DNA from: Ryuthela nishihirai
Taxonomy: Eukaryota; Arthropoda; Arachnida; Araneae; Heptathelidae
NCBI GenBank assembly: GCA_038380435.1
Contig: JAWZYU010000034.1
Location: forward strand, 38,936,901 to 39,000,900
Length of the DNA: 64,000 nucleotides
Reading direction: 5' to 3'
Shown here: positions 42,301 through 54,300 of the stretch, one piece after another
Layout of the letters: each line of letters opens with the position of its first letter
Position numbering within the stretch: position 1 is the first letter of the stretch
Notes under the pieces: generated by a model
Databases searched by the model: none
Told to the model about the DNA's origin: nothing
The model's input: the letters and a program-made list of their open reading frames with translations, nothing else
Made by a program: the position numbers and the translations under genes

Positions 42301-45300
42301 AAATTATATTTAAATGTAAGGAACTCCCTCTACGAAACAAAATTTATCATAATATTTGTTTATAATCTGTTTCTCTAGAGCAGTGGTTCTCACCCTTTTA
42401 TGCTTCACATACCCCCTGGAAATGTGTATGTAACTGGCATACTCCTTATACAGATAGATAAAACTATAGTTATAGTATAATAATGCCAACTTAGTGACTT
42501 TGTTACTAGATCTAATGACTCTTGATCTCTCACAGTGTAAAAAAATTTTCCACCAAAAAAAATTTTCCACGTTGAGAACCCTTGCTCTAGAGCAAAGCTG
42601 GACAGTAATCCATAAAGAGTTGTGTGTGTACTGGAAATATTGTTCAATTTTGCAATGTCTTTAAAAAGTGTGAAAAGTTAAGATATAACGCAGCTTAACT
42701 TTTGAGAATTCATAGCTTTCACGTATTAATCCTTAAAATAATGTATGCATTATTTAACTTGTTTTTAAGTGAACTATGTGAAATTTGTGCTGAAAATTTA
42801 CACCTTTCAAAATTAAGTAATGCAATTTTATGATTAGTTGCTTTGCATCTCTTGTAAAACTTGTTTATATTTCATTTTGTATTAACTTCTAATGAGCAAA
42901 CTCGGTGAAAAAACTTCATTATTAAAACTGTTTTTTTTTTTTCATTCCATCTTAAACATATTATAGCACATTATATTTCAGGTATAATCCTTGATGATTC
43001 ATTTGAAGAAGAATTTCAGGATCCAGAAGAAAATCTCCAAAAGTTATTACAGTGTTTTCAGCAGCAAATAGATATTGGTGAAAAAAGTGAAGGTATTTTA
43101 ATTAAGCTTTTTAGTGTTTCTCACATTTTTAATTCTATTTTAATCCTTCTCTTAATATTTTATCTGTTGACTATGTTGTAATATTTCTTCTCATAATTGT
43201 TTTTAATATTTTGTGCAATATTTGCAGTGTAAAAATATAAAAATAAGATTAACTTTTTGGAGAAGTTGACATTTTGATTTCAATAGTTTTGTTGTGTTTT
43301 TAAGTAAATTAGAATGTTCAGTTTCCAAAATTTCTTATCCTTCTTGATAATGTTAGGTTACTAAAGCACTCTTAACCTGCTCATAAATTAGGATCTTTAT
43401 TTAAATTAAAAAATTTTAAGTGTTATTTATTTCAGTAGTACCTCTGTGTGCATAACGATGGCTTCATTGAATTTTGATAAACTGACTTTAAAAAATTAAT
43501 TTTTTTACCTTAAAAATATTGGTATATTTTTTCTTTCTTGAAAGAATGTATGCATGAAAGGGTTAATGTTATTTTCCAGTGTCTAATTATTTGTAAATAT
43601 TTCATTTCAAACAAATTTATTTTTTCTTCTCTGAAGATCAATTTTCCCTCTGTACTACTATAATAGAATTATGTGGAAAGTTACAATCAGTTCTGAAACA
43701 GATTATCAAGGAAGATCATACAAATGAAGATCTGATCATTCTTACAGAAAATGCTGCCAATGATACAGAACGAAAGGTATATTAAATGTAAAAACAAAAA
43801 AAAAATTGAAAAATATTAAACTGTAGATTAAATGAAATTTTTTATTTGAAAATATATCTAGAAATTGATAAATCACTGAAAATAACAGATCCAAATGTAG
43901 GGCTTCTATCCTTAAGGGAGGAAATAAATATATATCATTGAGGTGTAATATATTTTATGGCTTATCTCTATGTTCATTGCTTCCATCTATTACATATTTA
44001 TTGATTGTATTAAAACTGATATTAAATTACCCATCTATTGACTGTACTGTTCTTCTGTGTGTATGAAAGTACAGCGCTTCATGGAAGGAATTTCTATATT
44101 GGAGTTAAACTTCTCAAATTTTGTTTTAGTAATTTGATTATGGGGGGAAAACTTTTTCCCAATATTGCTACAGTAATCATATTCAGATATTAAAATTTCC
44201 AGTTGTTAATTGCCTTAGCAGTAATGTTTCTTATCTATTCCCTTTAAGATTATTATGGTATGAACTCTTTCGATACTTTCAGTGCTGTTTATTGTATACC
44301 AATTTGAACAATTTTCTAGATATAGTGTTATGCCCGTTACGTAGTTAAGGCCAAACATCAGCATGTAACCAGATGAAAGTGTTTGACACTGAGCCACAAA
44401 TTCATGCTAGCAGCAAGCAAATTAAACAATACCTTGAAAAGAATTAGGTCACCCCACAGAAAGTTATATCAGAGGCTGAGATCTAGTCAATACAAGAGCA
44501 AGTATACCTGAAACCTAATTTATTCTGAAAGTATTAGAGCGTATTCAGCTTCAAAACAGGTTTCTAAATGTTCTAACATCGTTTTTCTGATTGGACACAA
44601 AGCAGTTCCCAGGCTAGCCTGTAATGCTACTAATAGGAATATTTTAATAACCATAGTGTAACTGCTATCTAGTAGTTGTCTTTACCCAACTATCTTCTGA
44701 TTAAAGAAGCTTTTGTGTTCACCAGTTTAGCATATTGCACAGCTGAAAAATGACTCTCTATTGTAAAAATAGCAACCCAACCAGAAAATTTCAAAGTTAT
44801 CAAAGGTTTATTGTCATTACTAATATTGAAAATTATAGTTTTATATCAACATAGTCACTTGCAAATCAGGAATAATAATTATTTATAAGATTCTGTGATT
44901 AACATTATTTAGAGATTGTGTTCCATGTATTTGTACAATGCAAGGAAAAGATTTATATCTTCCCCAAAATTATATTTTCCCCAAATCTTCTCCAAGCCCT
45001 AGTTTCCTTATGGCCATGCCATTTTGCTCAGTGTATGAAAAACAAAAGTACTACTCAAAGATAAAACAACCCAAAACCTAGTCAAACAATAATTAATTAA
45101 TGAAGTCATTTCATTAATTAATTATATCTGCATACTTATCGTATATGATTTCATCTATTGGGCAATATAAGTGCCGCTTGTGGCTGGAAATATTGTCGGC
45201 AAAAAGCGCCAATGGGAAACATAGAAGGAATGTTCATAGCGCTAGTTAGAGGAAATCTTGATCGGCGGCCGGTAGCTCAGTGGTCCAGAGCACCTGACAT

Positions 45301-48300
45301 GTTATCAGGAGGTCGTGGGTTCGTATCCCACCCGGCTCAAGACAATTTTTCCTCAAAAACTAAAATCGACGTAAAAGTGTCTGCTGATTGACTAGTCAAA
45401 CAATGAGAGCAGAGATAACCTTATTGTTCAGAATACCTTTGAAGTACCCATGTCACTTTGCCATGACAGAACAGTCCTATTTTTATATAATCTTACCATT
45501 TTTAATATTCAATTTCTGCACACCATCCTGTGTTTTCTTTACATATTTTATAGACACTTTTTCTGCTTTTCTAGCCAGATTTCCAAATCAAAGATTCTAA
45601 TCAATTTTCAAATAATCTTTTAAACATTTACCATAATTTCCAGCATATAAAATCTACAGCAGAGTATAATATGCAGGAATAAGGCATATAGAAAATTAAA
45701 AATAAAACATAATCCACAACAGCATGTGATACACAGCTGAAATTCAAATCATTTCTCTTTTTTATAAAATTATTTTTTTTTATCTGAAAAGGAAAAATAA
45801 GGTATTTTAATCTTTCATTAGGATTTAACCTTAAATTAGCCAATCCATAGCTAATGCAAAGCTTAGATTTATTGAAAGGGAAAAAATGATGTGCAATCAA
45901 AACGAAATGCATAAAATACATACCACTTTAACTGGCAGTTGTTCTGTTGTGCATCCTTAAATTTTTGTGGTGCATGAAATGATAGCACCAGAAGGCCCAC
46001 TTTGGAAGGTTTGCAGTCCCATTTCTCAAGCCATTATTTAGCTTTTACCTGAATCTTCACAGTTGAGATGGGGAGACCAGTTTTTTATTGAATGGTGATC
46101 CATCTAATGAGGCTTTCTTCTAAGAGCAGCCTGGCTGTGAGTTTATGCTAATGTATTCAGCAGCATCTAATCCACAGATTATATGCCAAAAATCACAGTA
46201 TTGAATTCCTTGTAACAGCTTTTCCATTTTAATCTTTATTATGGAGGAAAAAAAATTTCTTAATCTGAATGAAATAAAACCCATTACCTACTAATAATAA
46301 GTCAGATGCTCTAATGTTCAGCTAAAGGCTGCCAATCAACCTTCCTCCAGTTCAACAAGTATTTCTACAAACTGATAACATAGTATAAAGCTTATGGCCA
46401 TTAATAGAGAAAGTGTTGACTGGTGGCAGTAGCTCATCAGTAGAGCATCAGACATGTCATCAGAAGGTCATGAATTCACATCCTACTTGGGCAAAGACAA
46501 TTTTTCCCCTACAACAAAGATTGTCATCCTCTTAAAGATGGTTACACGTGTTTTATTATCATTTAAAGTTTCTCTCCTGTGTGTTAAAACAGGATGTTGA
46601 TTCATTTGCTCTAATCATGCAGTATTGAAGGTTTCATGAAAGTAGGAACATAATGGATGGTTGACTTTTTAATATTGACTGTTTTACAAGTTCATTATTT
46701 AACATAAAATTATTTTTGAAAGTTGATAAATACTGAGTGACTTTTAATATTCTAATATTCCAAAATATTATAGTGAATTTTATATTATATCTAGACCCTT
46801 GAACTTGTAATATTTTGCTCTTCTAATTTAAAATAGTAATTATTTAATCTTGTTTTACAGTTCTGTAAAAAAAACTAAAATTTATATTTTAGATAGTGGA
46901 AATGATTATTGAACCTTACTGCAGTTTTCAGTACAGTATAAAAGAGAAAGATTGCTCTGTTGCTGTTTCATGGGACTTGGCATCATTGTTGTTACCCTTT
47001 TTTGCCTTACATAAGCCACTTTATCAAACAATATGGGAAAAACTAGTTAATTCTGTAAGTATTTTATTGATAAATTTTGCATAATTAAATACACTTTTAA
47101 TGAACAAAGCCTAATTATTAATCAACTTGAGATAGTCTTTAATGAAAAGCTAGTAATATTAGCATTTGTATGAAATGGCTTTTATTTTTACTGGAGTTTC
47201 AAATAATGGTTGAAAATTTATGCAGCAACTAAATAGCTTCTTAGTTATTTATAATTCAATAATTTTCTGTAATATGACTGAAGTACAAAAAGGTAATATT
47301 TACATTTTAATGCTCACTAACTATTTCTACATTGCATTATATATCTCATTTTCCTTAAAAGAACACGCCAGGCTCATAATCTGTAGTTCCCAGGTTCAAA
47401 TCCCAGCTGAGTCGGCATTGAGATTTATCTCCGCAAAATTCCCCTGCCTTGCCCATGGTCAGTGGGGGACACCAATGGGCTTGGAAAGACCGTCGGATGG
47501 AACGTTAGGCTGTGGCCCCGTGTGTGGGAGAGCTATAGCTGTGCACATTAAAGAACACGGATGGCCTTCACGGGAGGCTACCATCTGTCTCCCAACAGCT
47601 ATTCCAGTGGGTCCCCTCACCCCAACCTTCTCTGAGCCTTCGGGGTCCATGTGACCTGGCCATTTAGCCCATGGTGTGCAAAAAAGTGCTGCTCAGAAGT
47701 AAAACAATAAAACAACCTTAAAAGAATAAAATTTTATATTTGTTTCCTATTTTTAGTGTATGCATTAAACATTAACTACAATAATTTGTAATTAATGTTT
47801 AAATTACTGGTCATTGTAAGTAATTTTTTATTTGGTATATAGCATTTTTTTCACATTTCTTTGGTGATCTTGTCCTTTGCAAACCTTTCTATTTTTCTTC
47901 TTGTTCTGTTTTTTGCATGTAAAGAAAATAATGTAATATGTATATGGAGAGAACCTTAAAGACATGATGTTTAACATTAAATATTTTGAATGGCAAACTT
48001 TTTGAAATAATGTAAAAAAAATATTTTAACAAAAATTTACTCTTCTGAGTAGTCAGATACAAATTCATGAATTTAAATTAGTACTTGAACCATGTGTATT
48101 AGCAATAACTTTATGATCTGCAGCTTTTATTAATTTTACCACTTCCACTGTTGTATAATGTAGGAATAAAACCAGATCTAAAAAGGGGAACAAGAGGACT
48201 GTACTCACCTACATCCAACCCTCACACAAACACACAACTTTTGAGACTATTTTTACAGGTTTTTTAAAGACCACTAAATCTGAAAGGAAATTTATGTATC

Positions 48301-51300
48301 AAAATAATGTTCTGCCACCCTCCAATCACTTCCCCCCCCCTCCCCAGTAATTTATAGATCTTTATTTTTGTAGCTTTAAAAACAATAAGGTAAATTTTTG
48401 TAGCTTTAAAAACAATGTTATTAAGGTAAATTTTGTTTGTGTTAATTAAGGTAAATTTTGTAGCTTTAAAAACAATAAGGTAAATTTGTAGCTTTAAAAA
48501 CAAGGTAAATTTGTAGCTTTAAAAACAATAAGGGTAATAAAAGTATCAAGGAAAAGAGCTAAAGTATGTACCTACGTTATTCAAGCTCTGAAGAAAAAAA
48601 AATTAATGGGTTGAACAGAGGAAACAAAATTATTTGAATGATAAGGCTATGGAACCTATTTCTGAAAGAAGGATGTGCAGGATTAATATGAATCAACACC
48701 CTACTAGTCCTAACAGAAGGCATTACAACAAACTTAATAAACATGCAAAGGATCAATTAACAGCTGATAAGAATTTTTGGCTTGATAGCTTGGCTGGCAA
48801 AGCTGAGGAAGCAGTTAACAGCACAACAGCAAGGGGTGTACCAGATTGTTAATGTTTTATGTTGGAAGAAACAGACAGCTACAGGGAGTGAGGGATAAAC
48901 ATGGCAAGGTGGTTGAAGGTGAGGAGCTGAGCATTTCAGAAATGTTTTGAATAATGTGATTATTTCTACTCCCATTGTTTGTAATAAAGATAGATGCATT
49001 ACTGGCTTTAATGATGTCACTATCACATTCACTTTGGCTATCTCTAAGTTAAAACTGTATAAATCCAAAGGGGTAGATAGTGGAGTTAGACAAGGATGCA
49101 TCCTGTCTCCTTTTGTTTGGTTATTGATTAAGGGAAAGATTTTGGCCTTAAATGGTCTAGAGATTTCAAAATTTCTGATTTAGGTTATGCATATGATTTG
49201 GCCCTGTTGGCTAATGATGTTGGTGAGATGAATTCTTTCATTAGGGCTGTTGATGAGAGTAGTAATAGAGTAGGTTTGGTGATAAACAGAGAAAAAACTA
49301 AAGTGATGAAAATTGGTCAGGCAGATAGTGCTTCAGTTGCTTTGAATGGCTGAACTCTTGAGCAAGTGTCTCAGTTTAATTATCTTGGGAGCTATGTACT
49401 ACTTGGAGTACATAGTTCCCAAGATAATAAAACTAACTACTTGGGAGTGATAAATAGAAGAACAGAAATTGCAGCTGGGACTTTCTAGAATTTATGGAGA
49501 ATGTGGAAAAATAGGTGTATACACCTAAAGACTAAAATTAGGCTGTATAATAGTCTGGTTCTTTCTAAGGTTAGTTATGGTAGCGAAACATGGACCCTTT
49601 GTAAGCAGGATAACAAGAAACTTGATGCCTTTGATTCTAGATGCTTACGCAGTATCTTGGGCATTAGGTGGTTTTACTTTGTAAGTAATGATGAGGTTAG
49701 AAGAAGGAGTCATAAACCTCATTTGAGCAGCATATTGTGCAGAAAGAGACTGCATTGATTTGGCCATGTTGCCCATATGTATAGCTGCAGATTAGCAAAT
49801 AGGATTATGAACAGTGTGCCTAAGGGTTTCAGAAAAAGGGTTACACCTAGGAAGTGATAGGCAGACAATGGCAAACAGGACCTTGCTAGAATTGGCCTAG
49901 AGTGACCAAATGCAGCAGCAGTAGCTCAGAACAGACACAACTGGAGAGGAAACGTACAGTCTGGTTGGACCTCAGTAGTCCATTGCTGCATGACAATTTT
50001 GTATGTATATATGTATGTGTGTGTGTCCTAACCTTTTGCAAGACACACTTCACAGTGTTTTCTATTGTTTTATATAAAAAAATTTATGTTCATTGTTCTT
50101 CGTTTAACAACTACATGCAAACTTTTACTATATGAAAATTTTTTGTTTTAATCATTAAAGAATACTAATTCAGAAGATAGCAGTCTTTATGGTTTGTCAT
50201 TATGCCTACTCAAGATTGGAATGACTTATCTTCAGTATCCACCTGTAGTTAGAAATTCGAATAATTACAAACCAGAACTTCTGCCTGAAGCAGTCTTTGA
50301 TTCATTACCCATTACAAATAGCCATCAGATGCACTATTTTTTGAGGTAACTGTTTTACAATGTATCAATTATGCTACTGCATTAGTTAAAATATAAAGTA
50401 ATAGCTGTGAAATGAGTAACAGGAGTGCTGTTCTAATATGTCAATTAGATGCTATTTATTAATAAATAGTTATATTTCATGTGAAGGTTTCTTGGAGTAT
50501 TAATATTTAATAATCGGCAAATCAAACAAATTTTTTAAAATATAATTTGTTGTTATCTTGCTAACTCTTTCCAAGATAAAAAAAGGTACTTTTTATCATG
50601 CTATTAACTTCAGTGTTTAAGAAGTTATTTTTTATCAACCAGTTTTTTATCATAGTTAATTCCAGTTTAGATGTTTCCAAAGTTTAGTATTAGGGTTGAC
50701 AAATTTTAAAGTACAAAATATTAAATAATATTGTTTGATGATATTTTGTTAGTGTTAAGGTTAAAAATGCCCAATCTACCTTTTTGTAAATTTGAATTTT
50801 TTTTTTAATTTGCTTATTATTCTTTGATCATAGTACAAGTAAATTTTATGATTACAGGTGACCCGTAAAGCTTATAGCTTATCTGCAGGATATAGAATAG
50901 TTGCATTTATAATTTTTTACAACAATATGAATAGCCTTCTTTCATTTCATTTGACATTAATATTCTTTGACATTGGCGTATGATGAATGTGATATTTATA
51001 ATATTTAACAAAGAAATTAATGACATTGACATAGAATATCAATAGTAAAATAAAGTGTCTAATTCAAAAGTGAATTTCATTGTACATGTATAGGGTATTT
51101 CACATTTACAGTGTTTCTCATTTAACATTAATTTATTTTGTACTATAGAAAACCTTTTTCAGTTACAATACAATAAATCTGCTAGCTGTTCATGTTGTTT
51201 TTCTGCTGAGGTCCTGCCATCCTCTCAGACCTTCTACTCTGGCATATAAACTGACAGGCTCCTATCAGACCTCTGTGGCAAGCAGCTGCTTGAGGGGGTA

Positions 51301-54300
51301 TTTTTTTATTATTATTATAGTTTCTTTGGGTCTGAGCAGTTGATTATAATGATTTTTTTTTTGTTTCTTTGAATCTATTTTTTAGGACATCTTTTAGTTT
51401 GGGTTCCAATAAAGTAAAAGAGTTTATGGAAAATATTTCTCTTGGTAAGAGGATAAAATAAATGTATGTAGTATTTTGTAATTGCTTTTATATTTTCCAT
51501 GGTTGTTTCTAAAAGTTGGTAACTGAAAATTTTTTTTTTGTTTCATTCTTGTATTTTTTTTTTGTGTTGGATTTTTACTTTATGCTTTATCATCAAAAAA
51601 TTATTTACTGTTAGGTTGTATTTATATATATATTTGAAAAGGATAAGATATCTAAGTAACCAAATCATTCTTTAGCTGTGGTTAGATGTGTGCGGTAATT
51701 GTCAGGTATTAAGATTTTGGCAATTGAGGATTGAATTCCCTCAATTATTAACATAACTATGTTGTATATTGTCTAAGGAAGTAGCATTCATAATAGTTTA
51801 AATTGTAAGAGAAATAAACTACAAAGTATTAAAATCATTGTACATATTAATAATAATATTGCCATCAGCATCACTTATGGCAATCTAATCTGAGTTAAAC
51901 ATAGTCATTATAACTCACCAGTGATTAGATTTTGTGGATAATTGGCAAGCAGCTGCTTGAGGAGGTATTTATTTATTTTTTATTTATTTAAATCTGAAGC
52001 AAAAGACCATCTGAGTTTTAATACTGGAGAAGGTCTTAATACTATTAAACAATACCACTTAATACTTGCACAAAATGATCAGCTGCATACAAATCCCATA
52101 ATTTGATTCTTTGTGAAAAAATAAGTCATAGTTTTTATCACATGCTTTTTGATAGATGGTCTTGTTGCCAAGAAAAATAATTATCTGGATTTATTTATAA
52201 CAATATGCAAAGCTGAGAAGAATGAAATGCTAGTGCCAGATCGCCTCAATGCAAGTTGTCTGATGATGGGGGTGATTGGATTTATTTATAGATAAGCATG
52301 CACATATACAGTTGTATATGTTCATGCAAATTGGATGTTGTTAACTCATGTGTAGATGTCTGAGGCATGTGCAAAATGTTCCTTATTATTTTTTTTACAT
52401 AAAATTTGGCTTCAAAATATTATTTTGAAATAACTAATGATTAGAAATACATATTCCAAAAGAAAGACCATATAACTGTGAAAGATGAAATGCAAAAATC
52501 AAAAGGGAAAAGCAAATATAAATATGAAAAACATCTTGAAGAATCTTTTGTAGGGAATTTGAATAAGAAATAAATATTCTGTTGAAGCTTAAGGATTAAT
52601 GAACATATAAATAAAAGCTGGCACTAGTAATACATCAGTCACATCATTGTGTAATATGATCAAAAGGGTCAAGTGAAGAGGAGTGCCCTAACAAGTATTA
52701 TGGCATAAGCCAGTCTGCCCCAGGGTGAATGTTGGGATCAATATCAAATGTAGGTAGAGAATATCACCAGCATTAACCTAGTGGCACCCTGATGTTAATG
52801 TAATATCACAGTTGAATACTCATATGTAGGGGAAATGCCATATCAGCACCAACTACAGAAGGTAGTCCTATGTATTGCTTTTACTGATTGTCACATTTCT
52901 TGGTAGTCCCTCCATCCCATGCATTTCTCATGTCTTTAAATTCCACTAAATACTTATCCAGATCACAGAATGTGACATCACAAACATTAGGGCATTTTTC
53001 CTAGCAGCAAGAGGGGCAGTTTAAAATAATGCGAGAATAACTTTGACTTATTTTTTCATGAAGAATCACACTATGATTTCCTGATGATCACCCATCATCA
53101 GGAAACTCACACTGAGTTTAAGACACTGTATATAACAACCTATCAAGTAATCTCTTCAGACAATGAATGACATCTGGCAATGTGATAATGTATATATATA
53201 ACAGGGTAGGGTGCTTTTCTTGTATCACTATTGATTTCACTGTGATATAATTTCAATAAAACAAAATCTGTGTTAGTGGAAAGAATATTATTGCATTTAA
53301 TATCTGAAATTATTTTTTGCAGACTTGCCTATTTATATTTACGGTGGGCATCATGGACTTCAGCCAACAATAATCAGAAAAGCAAAGAAGATATCACTAT
53401 ACCTACCTTCATTCCACTCTGCCTAATGAAAAAGGTATTGATTGTTTAGTAATAATAATAGCATGCTCATTTTGCTATATTCTTTTAATATTTTTGATAT
53501 CTGAGTTAAACATAGTCATTATATTAATTAATATAATATTTTTAATTAAATTAATATATATATATTATATAATAATGAGAAAAAAATGCATTTAAAATTA
53601 ATCAAATGATTTTAAATGCATTTTTTTCCTCACTTTTGCTTTTGAACAATGTCAAATTTATATTTTACATACTTGGAAAAGAAGCTTGTTGTTGTAACTA
53701 ACTTTAAAGAATTTTACTAATACCAACAGAAATTGTGTTTTATGTCAGGGGAAAAACTGCGTACAAGAAACTGGCACATTTTTATCGGTGATCCTATATA
53801 TTGGTTGAGTTGCTTCACAATTGCCTAGTTTTCCAGATTGCAAAGATTCCAATTCCTGTAGCAGATTTGATAAAGGAAATTCACTAGACTCCCATCAAAA
53901 CATCTGCTGAGTCTGTGTAAGTAAAGACTTGCAGAAATTCACAAAAGTTTATCATAACAGTAAATTTTAGCACTATTGATAACATTGGTTCACAACCATA
54001 TAAAGATCATTCATACTGCATATTCCAGATTCATAAAACATGTAAAGATTATTCATATTACATATACTGTATATCACACTATTGCATAAAGTCATGCCAC
54101 ATCAGAGCTATGAAAAAAAATAGTGTATCAGTTAATTTTCAATACCTGGTCATCACTCCATGTAAAAGAAAAATGGTCAGTCTCAAGTGTATGTCCAAAG
54201 AAACAGCAATAAGTCATTAGTTAGTCAGTTAGTTTAATGTCAAACAATCACCAATAAGCAGCTACAGAGCTATGAACAGTCTTAGGTATAGAAGAAAAAT

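Larger units (their letters stand above)
48612..49991 (+). mobile_element. LINE copy 4, decayed, internally deleted
   Basis: Plus-strand copy starting within the endonuclease-RT linker (gaacagaggaaacaaaatta) and ending near gtctggttggacctc. At about 49079 the sequence jumps from the KSKGVD motif straight to GVRQGCILSP, removing RT motif A. A second gap lies near 49119. Recognisable pieces are NREKTKVMKIGQA, SYGSETWTLCKQDN and DAFDSRCLRSILGIRW. Confidence 0.88.

Noticed and set aside
41370..43566. Large piggyBac-like element between ttaaccctt (41370) and gaaagggttaa (43557)
   Set aside because: The ends do not match each other as inverted repeats, and the interval contains FANCA exon 16.
45158..45391. 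77-residue open frame as a gene
   Set aside because: It lies wholly inside the repeat-3 element and runs through its tRNA-like core.
47220..47654. 144-residue open frame as a gene
   Set aside because: Its second half is SINE-1 read in one frame and its first half is plain intron.
52156..52290. Open frame DGLVAKKNNYLDLF as an exon before exon 21
   Set aside because: It loosely resembles vertebrate 'SPGLIKKFQ', but the frame has no GT donor in the phase exon 21 needs. The upstream acceptor of exon 21 solves the phase without it.
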